Below, piece by piece: positions 1 to 8,086 of a stretch of DNA of 64,000 nt. This DNA is from Lachnospiraceae bacterium (GTDB lineage: Bacteria; Bacillota; Clostridia; Lachnospirales; Lachnospiraceae): positions 58,451-122,450 of the forward strand of contig JAHZFJ010000009.1 in NCBI GenBank assembly GCA_019421365.1, in the 5' to 3' direction. The position numbers and the translations under genes were made by a program. How positions within the stretch are numbered: the stretch's first letter is position 1; every line of letters begins with the position of its first letter. The notes beneath the pieces were generated by a model that saw only the letters and a list, made by a program, of their open reading frames with translations, was not told the origin of the DNA and ran no database searches.

Positions 1-282
1 TAAGTTTGCTAATTCATCTGTATGCTCAATTAGAAGATCTGCTGCCTTATATAATATATCAGCTCTTTCATTTACTGAAATATGTTTCCAGTGTTTTTGA
101 GCTACTTTGGCAGAAGCAATTGTTTTATCTACTTCAGAAGGTGTCATTGCTGGGACACTTCCTACTAAACTTTGATCTAGCGGTGAGTAAATGTCAATAA
201 ACTTGTTACTCTCACTTGCTACCCAAACTCCATTATTTAAATTTTTGTATTTGTTCTCTGAATCTTTTATTTCTTCAAACAT
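1..282 (-). CDS. gapN: NADP-dependent glyceraldehyde-3-phosphate dehydrogenase, N-terminal part
   Basis: Only the first 94 codons are inside the window; the gene continues beyond base 1. The start is ATG at 282, with a good ribosome binding site (CCGGAGGTA) just upstream. The visible protein begins MFEEIKDSENKYKNLNNGVW and contains GSVPAMTPSEVD. That pattern matches the start of non-phosphorylating GapN of the aldehyde dehydrogenase superfamily, as in streptococci. GapN oxidises glyceraldehyde-3-phosphate directly to 3-phosphoglycerate and makes NADPH, which anaerobes use for biosynthesis. The catalytic cysteine and glutamate lie outside the window, so another aldehyde dehydrogenase is possible, but the GSVPAM stretch favours GapN. 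A candidate promoter lies at 342-370. Confidence 0.8.
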   Translation of the reverse strand, partial: MFEEIKDSENKYKNLNNGVWVASESNKFIDIYSPLDQSLVGSVPAMTPSEVDKTIASAKVAQKHWKHISVNERADILYKAADLLIEHTDELANL

Positions 283-341
283 ACTATACCTCCGGTTGGA
301 ATGTAATTAATTATATACCTATATAATTTGGTTCCACTTGC

Positions 342-370
342 ATAATACTACTAAGTCTATAATGACACAA
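342..370 (-). promoter_or_regulatory. Candidate sigma-A promoter of gapN
   Basis: Read on the minus strand there is TTGTGT (365-370), a 17-bp spacer and TATTAT (342-347). This lies about 60 bp upstream of the gapN start. The -35 box is weak, so this is a plausible rather than certain promoter. Confidence 0.4.
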
Positions 371-463
371 TAGTGAGTTAATGGTAACTTGTTCTACAAA
401 TTACATGTTATACCATATGTATAATTATGTTTCTATTCAGGAATTAAGTACACATACAAGTAT

Positions 464-727
464 TCATACACCTCTTTTTACAATTGAAGATGCTTCGCTA
501 TAATCGTTTTTATGAACATATATTTTATATTCATATTCTAGTGAAAGTTTTTCTCCCAAAGTCCCCATTCTTCCCCTTGTACCTGCTGCACAAGGAGAAG
601 GGCTACTGCGATTAACTACTTTTACTAAGTACTTTATATTATTAGCGACTAATAAGCTACGTATCTTTGCCTGCTTTTCGAGATTGAACGTTATAATTAA
701 TTCTTTTCTGTTAAATATAGTAATCAC
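464..727 (-). CDS. Small conserved-looking protein of unknown function
   Basis: About 87 residues. I chose the GTG at 727 because GAGGAGG lies 8 bp upstream of it; the ATG seven codons earlier (748) lies in front of that ribosome binding site and has none of its own. The protein begins VITIFNRKELIITFNLEKQ, has a basic central loop (VNRSSPSP...RGRMG) and ends YKIYVHKNDYSEASSIVKRG. The alternating beta/helix layout and the final 'YVHKxDY..A' recall small DUF2007-like proteins of clostridia, from memory only. No signal peptide or membrane segment. The function is not known. Confidence 0.6.
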   Translation of the reverse strand: MITIFNRKELIITFNLEKQAKIRSLLVANNIKYLVKVVNRSSPSPCAAGTRGRMGTLGEKLSLEYEYKIYVHKNDYSEASSIVKRGV

Positions 728-776
728 TTTTTTATCCTCCTCATGCAACTAGTATGTATGTAACTATTTATTAAAA

Positions 777-1124
777 CTATTTATTAAAGCTTCTAAGATA
801 TATGATATTCCTGTCTGGATCATAAAAACTCATATTAATTGTACCCCAAGGGCGAGATGTTGGCTTTTCTATAATATCCACACCTAATATAACTATTTTC
901 TCATATTCTTTATTGATATCATCCACTGTAAATGCAAGACATATATTTTGATTTATATTGTTTTTTAAAGAACCATCATTGTATACAGTTAACATCGTTT
1001 CTTCTGATATTATCGTTTGATGAATACTGTCATTGTTTCCGTTATCAGTTTCTAATAAGGTTTTATAAAAATTCGCAAGTCTAATTACATTGTTGGTTAA
1101 TAGGCTCACTTCACCAATTCGCAT
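777..1124 (-). CDS. VOC (glyoxalase/bleomycin-resistance fold) family protein
   Basis: About 115 residues starting MRIGEVSLLTNNVIRLANFY. Start choice: GGAGG sits 7 bp before the second of two adjacent ATGs (1124); the upstream 11 codons are read through that ribosome binding site and are probably not translated. The layout is the usual paired beta-alpha-beta-beta-beta module: an N-terminal 'V..L..FY' strand-helix, a central 'CLAFTVDDINKEYEK' strand-helix, and C-terminal 'RPWGTINMSFYDPDRNIIYL'. Such proteins bind metals and act as isomerases, dioxygenases or drug-binding proteins. The substrate cannot be read from the sequence. Monocistronic. Confidence 0.75.
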   Translation of the reverse strand: MRIGEVSLLTNNVIRLANFYKTLLETDNGNNDSIHQTIISEETMLTVYNDGSLKNNINQNICLAFTVDDINKEYEKIVILGVDIIEKPTSRPWGTINMSFYDPDRNIIYLRSFNK

Positions 1125-1209
1125 CATCGCACCTCCATTTAATTCATTGTAACCCAAATAATTACAAACTTCAATATATAAATAATCTCGAGGTCTAGCA
1201 CTAATGTAA

Positions 1210-1240
1210 AAGACCCGACCTAAAAACTAGGTCGAGTCTT
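1210..1240 (-). terminator. Rho-independent terminator of the DUF2798 gene
   Basis: AAGACTCGACCTA and TAGGTCGGGTCTT form a stem with a short TTTTT loop, followed on the minus strand by a T-rich stretch. It lies just after the stop codon at 1248. Confidence 0.8.
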
Positions 1241-1247
1241 AAACTCC

Positions 1248-1709
1248 TTACTTTTCAGGAAACATATGTCTGAAAAGCATTCTGACTAAAGGACCAGCAA
1301 AGAAAATCTGCCAGCACAATGCCATTGGAAAATTCAATGCTGTTGTCTGAATCCAATTCGCAATTAACTGTGAATCAATCCCCTTAAACAATGCAGTAGC
1401 AACGAAACTCATCATTGGACACATAAGACAAACAGTCATAGATGAAATTGCAAGGATTACATATATCATCTTATCCTCTCCTGGTGTCACTAATCGAAAA
1501 GCAAGTTTCTTTGCTAACGGCCCTGCAATGAGTATCTCTAATATAAAACCTATAATACCCATAATAATTAGTTCGCTAAATGCAATTACAAACACCTCAT
1601 TCGTTAAACCACCTTTGTCAATTGAAATGTTGTATACCACCATCGCATACACCATGACGATTACCATCATAATCGTGAAAATAACATCTTGTAATTTTGT
1701 CTTTGGCAT
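1248..1709 (-). CDS. DUF2798-type four-helix membrane protein
   Basis: About 153 residues starting MPKTKLQDVIFTIMMVIVMV. Start at 1709 because GGAGG lies 9 bp before it; the longer reading frame from 1742 adds 11 basic residues that overlap the ribosome binding site. Four hydrophobic segments are visible (about residues 8-30, 40-65, 80-105 and 115-140). Paired 'AGPLAKKLAFRL' and 'FFAGPLVRMLFRHMF' motifs show that it is two copies of one two-helix unit, which is typical of DUF2798 proteins. Function unknown. A structured leader ending in a U-run precedes the gene (see 1742-1804). Confidence 0.75.
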   Translation of the reverse strand: MPKTKLQDVIFTIMMVIVMVYAMVVYNISIDKGGLTNEVFVIAFSELIIMGIIGFILEILIAGPLAKKLAFRLVTPGEDKMIYVILAISSMTVCLMCPMMSFVATALFKGIDSQLIANWIQTTALNFPMALCWQIFFAGPLVRMLFRHMFPEK

Positions 1710-1741
1710 TTCCAAAATCCTCCATCTCTTTTTTCGCAACA

Positions 1742-1804
1742 AAAAATAGTGAGACTACGCCCTTGTAATAACTTTCATTACGATTATAAGCGTATAATCT
1801 CACT
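1742..1804 (-). promoter_or_regulatory. Structured leader with terminator-like end upstream of the DUF2798 gene
   Basis: On the minus strand AGTGAGA...TACGC pairs with GCGTA.TCTCACT, leaving one small bulge. A second hairpin (GTAAT/ATTAC) lies inside, and the outer stem is followed by ATTTTTTG. This is the shape of an intrinsic terminator placed about 35 bp before the start codon, so it may be a transcription attenuator. It matches no riboswitch class I recognise. Confidence 0.45.
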
Positions 1805-1972
1805 ACCATTTTCATCTGCTGCCAATATATAATTTTCTTTTTACTTATATATTATAAGCTTAAAAAAACTTGTACGTAAGTGTTTTTTTATTTTCTATAA
1901 ATTTGTCGATTTTTCTGTGATATAAGTCTATTTTTTAAGCATATCATACAATGATACAGAAAATTCATCTAT

Positions 1973-2134
1973 CTAAGCAGCCTCAAACTGACTGTTATAA
2001 AGATCCGCATAGAAACCTGCTTTTTCAATCAACTCATCATGTGTTCCGCTTTCGATAATATCGCCATCCTTCATTACAAAAATAAGGTCAGCATTTTTGA
2101 TTGTTGACAGTCTATGGGCAATTATAATATAACA
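1973..2134 (-). pseudogene. C-terminal remnant of an ABC exporter ATPase
   Basis: In one open frame the minus strand reads IIAHRLSTIKNADLIFVM, continues with KDGDIIESGTHDELI and ends FEAA-stop. These are the H-loop and C-terminal end of an ABC-type multidrug exporter nucleotide-binding domain. Everything before the H-loop (membrane domain, Walker A, signature, Walker B) is missing. The frame is fused at about 2134 to a histidine-kinase N-terminus, which marks a deletion joint. Confidence 0.85.
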
Positions 2135-2208
2135 AAAACCACTGTAGCAAATACAATTGTCAGTATTAATCTTGGTGGATTTTTGGGTGGATTCTTTGGT
2201 TTTATCAT
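2122..2208 (-). pseudogene. N-terminal remnant of a sensor histidine kinase
   Basis: A 28-codon frame starts MIKPKNPPKNPPRL and continues into one hydrophobic segment (ILTIVFATVVFVIL). Its ATG overlaps the original TGA of the response regulator upstream, as in a normal two-component operon. After the first membrane segment the frame runs into the ABC-transporter remnant. The sensor, HisKA and ATPase domains are gone. Confidence 0.6.
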
Positions 2209-2526
2209 ACCTTTTTCACCGCCCTATACCAAGTCCTCTTACAGACTCAATTTCAAATTCTGTCCACCCTTCAAACCGTTTACGTAATCTCCCGATATGA
2301 ACAGTGACAGTTTCCCAGCCAGTATCACTTTCAGCTCCCCATATCTCGTCCATAAGTTGTATTCGCGTAAAGATCTTCCCAGGATAGGATAATAATTTAT
2401 ATAGAAGTTGAAACTCTTTTTGTGGTAGAGTTTGAGTCTCATTCTCTCTTGTTACACTCATGGAATCATAGTCAAGTACAATGCTTCCTCACCGTTTTCG
2501 GCTGTATATACAGTATATTGCTCTGA
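2207..2526 (-). pseudogene. Remnant of an OmpR-family response regulator
   Basis: The winged-helix output domain is nearly complete (2216-2461): LPQKEFQLLYKLLSYPGKIF, then LMDEIWG, VTVHIGRLRKRF and ESVRGLG. It is most like HssR/VirR-type regulators. Only about 20 residues of the receiver survive upstream (QYTVYTAENGEEALYL, about 2470-2526), in a shifted frame; the aspartate pocket is deleted. Near the end, one missing base turns the expected 'GLGYRAVKKV' into 'GLGIGR-stop'. If that base is restored, the stop overlaps the kinase ATG. The gene is therefore broken at least twice. Confidence 0.75.
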
Positions 2527-3020
2527 TTCTAATACAGCCCTCATTAGCTCACCTACACCGATTGCAATGCATATCGAACCAAACATACCTAAAAATATGT
2601 AATGAGGAAAGAAAACAAAGATCATAAAAGGGATAACCCCAAAGACGATATCTGGTAAGATGTTCATTACAATAAAGCGGGATTTACTCATAGCCTCTGT
2701 TCCATGCACTAATATAGACATTTTTCTCATGTTGATATAGATAAAGACATCTTCTTTGAAACATAGAGCACGCAGAAGTTCACGTGGAAATATCGTTAGT
2801 AAAGAACAAAATATCCCTAGTTCCCCGCTGAAACCGAGATTTGTTGTATGGAACATTGCAAATGTACTTAATAAAATAGCAAGGATAAGGCCTCTAGTTA
2901 AAATAAATTTTTGCATTTTCTTAGGTGAATCTATTTCTTTAAATGGGGTTGCACAGGCATATGATCCTTGTATGGAAGAGTTGTTGTATCGCCATTATAT
3001 TTTTGGAAATGTATATTCAT
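2458..3020 (-). pseudogene. DUF3267-type membrane metalloprotease-like protein, frameshifted and truncated
   Basis: The original start is ATG at 3020 behind AAGGAG, reading MNIHFQKYNGDTTTLPYKDH. At about 2945 the frame breaks after 'QPHLKK-stop' and resumes as FKEIDSPKKMQKF. The body has several membrane segments and the family's FKEDVFIYINM and 'SKSRFIVMNILPDIVFG' stretches. The position that should read HELLHA (zinc-binding HExxH) reads RELLRA, so both histidines are lost. At about 2530 the protein joins response-regulator sequence (YTVYTAENGEEAL), which marks a deletion. It is dead as a protease on three independent grounds. Confidence 0.75.
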
Positions 3021-3048
3021 AAAAATGTTCTCCTTAGAATTCGATTAT

Positions 3049-3900
3049 TTATATTACATTTGTTCTCTCAGTTAGTAGCTCTAGATTAGTAAGTAGTTTT
3101 GTAGATGTATTCAACTCTCCAATTTCGCTTTCTTCAAAGTCACCGTGACAGTCAGAACCTGCGGTTATAATTTTGTTGTTTTCCTTACATGCCTTTAAGC
3201 ATATTTGCAATTGTTCTTCCGTATGAGTAGGATAATAACATTCCACTCCATCAATACCCAGTTTGAATAATTCATTAAGTGTATCTTCCAGTTTTTTAGC
3301 AGTTAGTGACTTGAAGACACGTCCTGGATGAGCTAATATGGCTTTTCCTCCTGCTAAATGAATGTTTTTTACCACATCTTCTGCTTTTGGAAACTCTGTT
3401 TGATTATAAGCAGATCCGTATTTGAAGTAGAGTTTAAAGGAATCTTCTAGGGTGGAAACAATCCCTTTATATTGAAAATAATAAAGTGCTTTCCAACCAC
3501 CTTTTCTCCGATCATATTCAAAACGGTTATACTCCTCTAAAGTAATTTCATCATAATCGATAGATAATCTTCTAACTAATTCTACATTTGTTTGTTCTAG
3601 TAGTTCGGCGTTATGATTAACGAATTGTGTAAAGTTATTATCATATAAGTCGATATTATAAGCTAATATATGTATGTTTGAGCCGCAATAAATGGCATCT
3701 AATTCAACACCAGGTATACAAGTGAATCCTTTCGGTTTGTCGAGTCTCATGAGCTCTTTTGAACCACCTAGTTCATTGTGATCTGTGATAGCAATTATAT
3801 TGATATTCTTAGATAAGGCAATATCGATAATTTCTTGTGGTGATTGTGTCCCATCAGAATAGTACGAATGTATATGTAGATCAGCATAACCAGTAATCAT
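3049..3900 (-). CDS. PHP-domain phosphoesterase
   Basis: 283 residues. Metal-binding PHP motifs appear in order: DLHIHSYYSDGTQSP near the N-terminus, AITDHNE at about 37, an E/H-containing middle, AHPGR at about 190 and GSDCHGD at about 249. This is the TrpH/YciV-like arrangement, in which the enzyme removes a phosphate from 3',5'-bisphosphonucleosides or short RNAs with Mn or Fe. The exact substrate is inferred from the family. A strong ribosome binding site (GAGGGGG) precedes ATG 3900. The upstream cupin gene ends 22 bp away, so the two may be co-transcribed. Confidence 0.85.
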   Translation of the reverse strand: MITGYADLHIHSYYSDGTQSPQEIIDIALSKNINIIAITDHNELGGSKELMRLDKPKGFTCIPGVELDAIYCGSNIHILAYNIDLYDNNFTQFVNHNAELLEQTNVELVRRLSIDYDEITLEEYNRFEYDRRKGGWKALYYFQYKGIVSTLEDSFKLYFKYGSAYNQTEFPKAEDVVKNIHLAGGKAILAHPGRVFKSLTAKKLEDTLNELFKLGIDGVECYYPTHTEEQLQICLKACKENNKIITAGSDCHGDFEESEIGELNTSTKLLTNLELLTERTNVI

Positions 3901-3922
3901 TATACTTCCCCCTCGTCATATG

Positions 3923-4396
3923 TTATTCTCCCTCATAATAATCCAGTGTGGCATTATTTTTATAAAAGTCAGCACTTTTATTATGTTTTATAATACCTAT
4001 TTTATCTGAATCAGGGTAATGAATTATATCAGGTGAATTTGTCGTGTCAACATCAAGATATTTAAGCATACTATCCGTAGAGGTATTTGTAATCTTATGT
4101 ACTCCTTGTTCCCCTGGTGGGCAAACAATCGTATCGCCAGCTTTAAGTTCTATCAAGCCATCTCGTGTTATAAGGATACCATTACCTTCTATTATGTAAA
4201 ATACTTCCGTATTTTCTTCATGATAATGATATGGGTAATTACTTTTCATAGGCGGAATCTCATAGATTGCTACATAGCATTGTTTAAAATCAGATCTTGG
4301 TGTTACTTCTTTCTTGTAGTATTCATAGGGGTCATGAATATGCTTATGTGTAGGAGTAATGTCCTTTTCATTTATAATTGTAATTTTATCATCCAC
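3923..4396 (-). CDS. Cupin-domain protein
   Basis: 157 residues. One cupin barrel: YHYHEENTEVFYIIEG (metal-binding HxHxxxxE) at about 76-92 and a second motif around 'CPPGEQGVHKI' (G...H) at about 122. An N-terminal extension carries 'HKHIHDPYEYYK'. No signal peptide. Single-cupin proteins of this size are isomerases, dioxygenases or binding proteins, and the ligand is not readable here. GGAGG lies about 13 bp upstream of the start. It lies just upstream of the PHP gene in the same direction. Confidence 0.8.
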   Translation of the reverse strand: MDDKITIINEKDITPTHKHIHDPYEYYKKEVTPRSDFKQCYVAIYEIPPMKSNYPYHYHEENTEVFYIIEGNGILITRDGLIELKAGDTIVCPPGEQGVHKITNTSTDSMLKYLDVDTTNSPDIIHYPDSDKIGIIKHNKSADFYKNNATLDYYEGE

Positions 4397-4447
4397 ATTA
4401 ATTAACCTCCGTAAATCATATATATTATATTAATTAACAACTTATTT

Positions 4448-4882
4448 TCAATGTCGTACTTTATCCATCTTCATTTTGAACATAACGAACTCCTTATACC
4501 CAGAATAAATTTCAATTGGAATATAAATAAGCGTACATATTAATATTGTAAAAACAAGATTTTCTGATTTACTAAGTATAATAGCTACAATATAAAAAAC
4601 AATTAAATAACTTACTCGATATCGTATAAGCCGATAATATTTCCAAGGAATAAAAATCTCCTTTTTTTCTAGGAGGCTAGAGATACTAATCCATAGTATA
4701 AAAGCTAAAGATATCTGCATGGTAAATAAGTAAGCATTCATTTGAAAAGTTTCCATTATCAAACCTAAGATAGGAATAGAAAGAACAATAAATGATAAGA
4801 AAATCCCTTGAAAAAACAACTGCTTTTTGAAAGTTTTCTCATTATAAATTCGCGAAATATCTTTATAGTCCTGTAAATCCAT
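4448..4882 (-). CDS. Small integral membrane protein of unknown function
   Basis: 144 residues. It starts MDLQDYKDISRIYNEKTFKK behind AAAGGAG at 8-bp spacing. Four hydrophobic helices are visible (about 22-42, 48-68, 88-106, 108-126), with a basic loop (WKYYRLIRYR) in the middle and a charged tail. No family recognised. The next gene upstream (4910-5431) is 28 bp away in the same direction. Confidence 0.6.
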   Translation of the reverse strand: MDLQDYKDISRIYNEKTFKKQLFFQGIFLSFIVLSIPILGLIMETFQMNAYLFTMQISLAFILWISISSLLEKKEIFIPWKYYRLIRYRVSYLIVFYIVAIILSKSENLVFTILICTLIYIPIEIYSGYKEFVMFKMKMDKVRH

Positions 4883-4909
4883 AGCAAAAACTCCTTTCTA
4901 AAATCTATA

Positions 4910-5431
4910 TTATAATCGTGGTTGTGCAAATCCCATTCTACATAGCGACCAATTTAAGGTTGTAGTTACAATCTCATCTGCTATCCCCCATAGATTATCA
5001 ACGATTCTTAATTCAACATTACGTTCAAACAAAGCACCAAACAAATCGACCACCTTATGTTTTGCTATTGGTTTTTGCATTGATGTTGCAACATAATATC
5101 CAGCAATAGCATCTTGAAGTTCAAAATCCGATGGGTCAAATTCATACAGATATAAAGTCTTTTCATTCATAGGTACAAACCATTTGTTTTCAATAATTAG
5201 GGTATGAGATATCGTCGCCGAAGAAAAATACTTCGCAATATCATGAGAGGACGTATTTTCACCAATATGATAAGCGATTCGTGGGCAGTTTCTCGGCGTT
5301 AGAAAATTAGGTACTCGTAATTCATCAATAGCCCATACTAATTTTAGATCTTTATCTAAATCATTGCGGCTGTGTTTTCTAGGTTCAAACAGTTTAATAT
5401 CATGTTCTTCACTTACATGAAATAATCGCAT
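4910..5431 (-). CDS. DUF6886-like soluble protein
   Basis: 173 residues starting MRLFHVSEEHDIKLFEPR, behind AGGAGGGG. The pattern 'FHVSEE..I..FEPR' with later 'VWAIDELRVPNFLTPRNCPR' and 'LYLYEFDPSDFE' is one I associate with the DUF6886 family, which resembles ADP-ribosyl or ART-like small folds. The assignment is from memory. No membrane or export signal. Its function is unknown. Confidence 0.65.
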   Translation of the reverse strand: MRLFHVSEEHDIKLFEPRKHSRNDLDKDLKLVWAIDELRVPNFLTPRNCPRIAYHIGENTSSHDIAKYFSSATISHTLIIENKWFVPMNEKTLYLYEFDPSDFELQDAIAGYYVATSMQKPIAKHKVVDLFGALFERNVELRIVDNLWGIADEIVTTTLNWSLCRMGFAQPRL

Positions 5432-5524
5432 AATCCCCTCCTAAAATAATATTACAACTATTCTACCCTAAAAACCATAATATTACAATACGCACTAACA
5501 AATGTGCTGTCAATAACAGAACAC

Positions 5525-6286
5525 TTAGCTCACATCACTCTGCATCTTTCTTTTAAAGATCAATGCTGCAAATAGATATATAACAACTGCGTAAGCGACA
5601 ATAACTAACAACGGTTTTAGTAGTTCACTATAGTTACCGCTTATTGCCATTCTGGCAGCAGTTACTCCATGATAAAAAGGAATGGCTTTACACACCTTTG
5701 CTAAGGTACCACCGATACCATCAACGTCCATCCAGATACCACCTAACATACAGGCTGCCGTAATTAAAATGGAACAGATACCGGGAGCTGCTTTCTCATT
5801 TAATAAGGTCGCAAAGAACAGACCAAATCCAATGAATAATATTGCGGAAGGGATAAGCACCAACATACAAAGTAATATATTAATCAAACTAAAACTGTAG
5901 CCATTCACACCACCGATAATCACTGCTGCTATGAAGGTAATTACGGATTGCAAGATAGCAATTATAATTAGGGGATAGGTATATCCGATTATGAAGTCTC
6001 TCTGTTTAATAGGTGATGCGTATAGACGTATTAAGAACGCTGTGGATCGGTCTTTTGACACTTGTAAACAAGTGAATAACATTACAAAGGTTAAACCGAA
6101 TACTGCGATACCAGGTGCAAGGTTCTGTATCTGAAACACCTCCATATTAGCTTCTTGTGGTATGCTTTGATTTATGATAGACATAAGGATTAGCATAATT
6201 AGCGGAAATCCTAGACAAAATATATAACTTAACGGATCTCTTACTATCTCTGTAAAAGTTCTTTTTCCAAACACTACGCTTTTCAT
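5525..6286 (-). CDS. ABC-2 type transporter permease
   Basis: 253 residues with six predicted membrane helices and a leading 'FTEIVRDPLSYIFCLGFPLIM', the usual start of ABC-2 permeases. The middle has the 'KDRSTAFLIRLYASPIKQRDF' coupling loop. It begins 3 bp after the ATPase stop codon, with GGAGAGG inside the ATPase gene's end. With 6290-7018 it forms an exporter of unknown substrate, probably a drug, lipid or peptide. It is the last gene of a four-gene LytTR operon. Confidence 0.9.
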   Translation of the reverse strand: MKSVVFGKRTFTEIVRDPLSYIFCLGFPLIMLILMSIINQSIPQEANMEVFQIQNLAPGIAVFGLTFVMLFTCLQVSKDRSTAFLIRLYASPIKQRDFIIGYTYPLIIIAILQSVITFIAAVIIGGVNGYSFSLINILLCMLVLIPSAILFIGFGLFFATLLNEKAAPGICSILITAACMLGGIWMDVDGIGGTLAKVCKAIPFYHGVTAARMAISGNYSELLKPLLVIVAYAVVIYLFAALIFKRKMQSDVS

Positions 6287-6289
6287 GCT

Positions 6290-7018
6290 CTACACCTCTC
6301 CTTCTGCAATTGCTATAAATGCTTCCTCTAATGTGTCTTTAGCAGTCATTTCTTTTAATTGTGTAACGGTCCCGCAAGCTTTGACTTCTCCACCAACCAT
6401 AACAGCTACTTGATCGGATAAACTTTCCGCTTCTTCCATATAATGAGTGGTTAGTACTATAGTTATACTACCTTTTAAATCTCTGATAATCTTCCAAAGT
6501 TCTTTTCTTGCAAGCACATCAAGGCCTAAGGTTGGTTCATCAAGGAATAAAAATTTTGGTTCACTTATAAGTGCCATAGCGATACTAAGTCTTCTTTGCC
6601 AGCCTCCGGATAAGGTCTTAGCTTTACTCCTACGAATGTCTTCTAGAGAAAACTGTTCTATAATTTGTTCCGCTTTCAACTTAGCATCTTGCTTTGACAT
6701 ACCATAAATCCTAGCTATAAACAGCAAGTTTTCTTCAACTGTAAGATTCGGTGCTATAGCTGTTTCCTGAGTGGAAATATTACTTATTGATTTTACCTTG
6801 TCTAATTCCGTTAAGATACTATGACCGCATATATAGGCATCGCCACTTGTTGGCTTTGATAATCCTGTTAGCATACGTATGGTAGTAGTTTTTCCTGCTC
6901 CGTTAACTCCAAGCAAAGAGAATAGAATTCCTTCTTCTACCTCAAAGTTGCTATCCTTAACAGCTATTTTTTTGCCAAATTCTTTTCTTAAGTTCTTTAA
7001 TACAATTGCATTGCTCAT
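6290..7018 (-). CDS. ABC transporter ATP-binding protein
   Basis: About 242 residues from ATG 7018 (MSNAIVLKNLRKEFGKK), chosen because GGGAGGT lies 5 bp upstream; the longer frame from 7069 would run through that ribosome binding site. Walker A is GVNGAGKTT, the signature is TLSGGWQRRLSIA (the Q of LSGGQ is replaced by W), Walker B is FLFLDEPTLGLD, and the H-loop is LTTHYMEEAE. This is the DrrA/ABC-2 class. It energises the permease encoded immediately downstream. Confidence 0.92.
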   Translation of the reverse strand: MSNAIVLKNLRKEFGKKIAVKDSNFEVEEGILFSLLGVNGAGKTTTIRMLTGLSKPTSGDAYICGHSILTELDKVKSISNISTQETAIAPNLTVEENLLFIARIYGMSKQDAKLKAEQIIEQFSLEDIRRSKAKTLSGGWQRRLSIAMALISEPKFLFLDEPTLGLDVLARKELWKIIRDLKGSITIVLTTHYMEEAESLSDQVAVMVGGEVKACGTVTQLKEMTAKDTLEEAFIAIAEGEV

Positions 7019-7065
7019 ATTTACCTCCCCATTGCACAAGTTTTGAAGCTTATGTGCTTGTATAA

Positions 7066-7527
7066 TCAATCATTTCTTAATTCCTCTAATTTACGATTGA
7101 TTTGATTAATTGAATCTTTGCAATTACGATATTGGATTATCCAAGTAATAATGTAAGAAAGTAGGTAACTTGTAACTATTGTTACGAATGAAGATATATT
7201 CTCACCTAGGCCCCAACAAACAATTGCTACTGGTATCCATACGATTGCAGTTAGTACAAAATATAAAATGCTTTGTAGGAGTAAACTAATACGCTCATAT
7301 TCCATGATGATAGACCAAAATCCAAAGGCTGCACTTGTGAATCCGATTAATATCCACTGAACTAGTAAAGCCATTGTTCCAGAAGAAAATCTAGCAGCGA
7401 AATCAGGCAGAATAGGTATGAAATCTGGTTTATTTACTGCTGCCATAATTAAAATACTTAATATTACGTTGATTGCAATTGCATATAGAAAACTATTAAT
7501 ACCTCTTGAAATACCTCTTTTCAACAT
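7066..7527 (-). CDS. DUF3021 membrane protein
   Basis: About 153 residues from ATG 7527 (MLKRGISRGINSFLYAIAIN), with GAGGTGAAGG just upstream; the longer 7602 start would overlap the LytTR gene. Four hydrophobic helices are visible. DUF3021 proteins typically sit right after a LytTR DNA-binding protein, as here (10 bp from 7538), and probably modulate that regulator at the membrane. The next gene downstream is the ABC ATPase. Confidence 0.85.
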   Translation of the reverse strand: MLKRGISRGINSFLYAIAINVILSILIMAAVNKPDFIPILPDFAARFSSGTMALLVQWILIGFTSAAFGFWSIIMEYERISLLLQSILYFVLTAIVWIPVAIVCWGLGENISSFVTIVTSYLLSYIITWIIQYRNCKDSINQINRKLEELRND

Positions 7528-7537
7528 ATCCTTCACC

Positions 7538-7978
7538 TCAAATCCCCAATGCTTTCTTAATCTTAGATACATAGCGGCGAGAAACATAAGCTTCTCGATC
7601 ACAATCTAGGTACATACGAATGGTACCTGTTAAGCTAGTATCCATTCTTTTGATTTTTTTGATATTAACGATTTCTGAATTGGAAACTCTTATAAATCGA
7701 TTATTATCAAGCTCTTGCTCTAGTTCGTATAACCTTTGATGTAACCGATATATACCATTAACGGTAGCCACATATACTTTAAGGTCTTGCGTATAGATAT
7801 GTATAATGTCTGCATTGGATAATATACATATCTTATCCCCATCATAGGCTGTAATTCCAGCATTTACCGCAGATTCAATAGTGTTATATAATTTTCTAAT
7901 CTCTGGAGTATTATCTTTGCTGCAAATGTGGATTTGCGGATCTGTATATTTTTTATCTATAACTATTTTGATTTTCAT
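7538..7978 (-). CDS. LytTR-domain DNA-binding regulator
   Basis: About 146 residues from ATG 7978 (MKIKIVIDKKYTDPQIHI), behind GGAGGGGG. The LytTR domain spans about residues 45-145: a middle 'ADIIHIYTQDLKVYVAT', 'LEQELDNNRFIRVSNSEIVN' and 'RMYLDCDREAYVSRRYVSKI'. There is no receiver domain, so it is a stand-alone LytTR of the type paired with DUF3021. It heads the operon LytTR / DUF3021 / ABC ATPase / permease and most likely controls it. Confidence 0.9.
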   Translation of the reverse strand: MKIKIVIDKKYTDPQIHICSKDNTPEIRKLYNTIESAVNAGITAYDGDKICILSNADIIHIYTQDLKVYVATVNGIYRLHQRLYELEQELDNNRFIRVSNSEIVNIKKIKRMDTSLTGTIRMYLDCDREAYVSRRYVSKIKKALGI

Positions 7979-8086
7979 GTTTCCCCCTCCAACTGTTTTC
8001 ATTATAGTTATCAAATTACAAAAAGAAAACAGGATAGCGATATGTGGTCGTTTTCCTGTTATAAATGGTTAAATATTTATATATTG

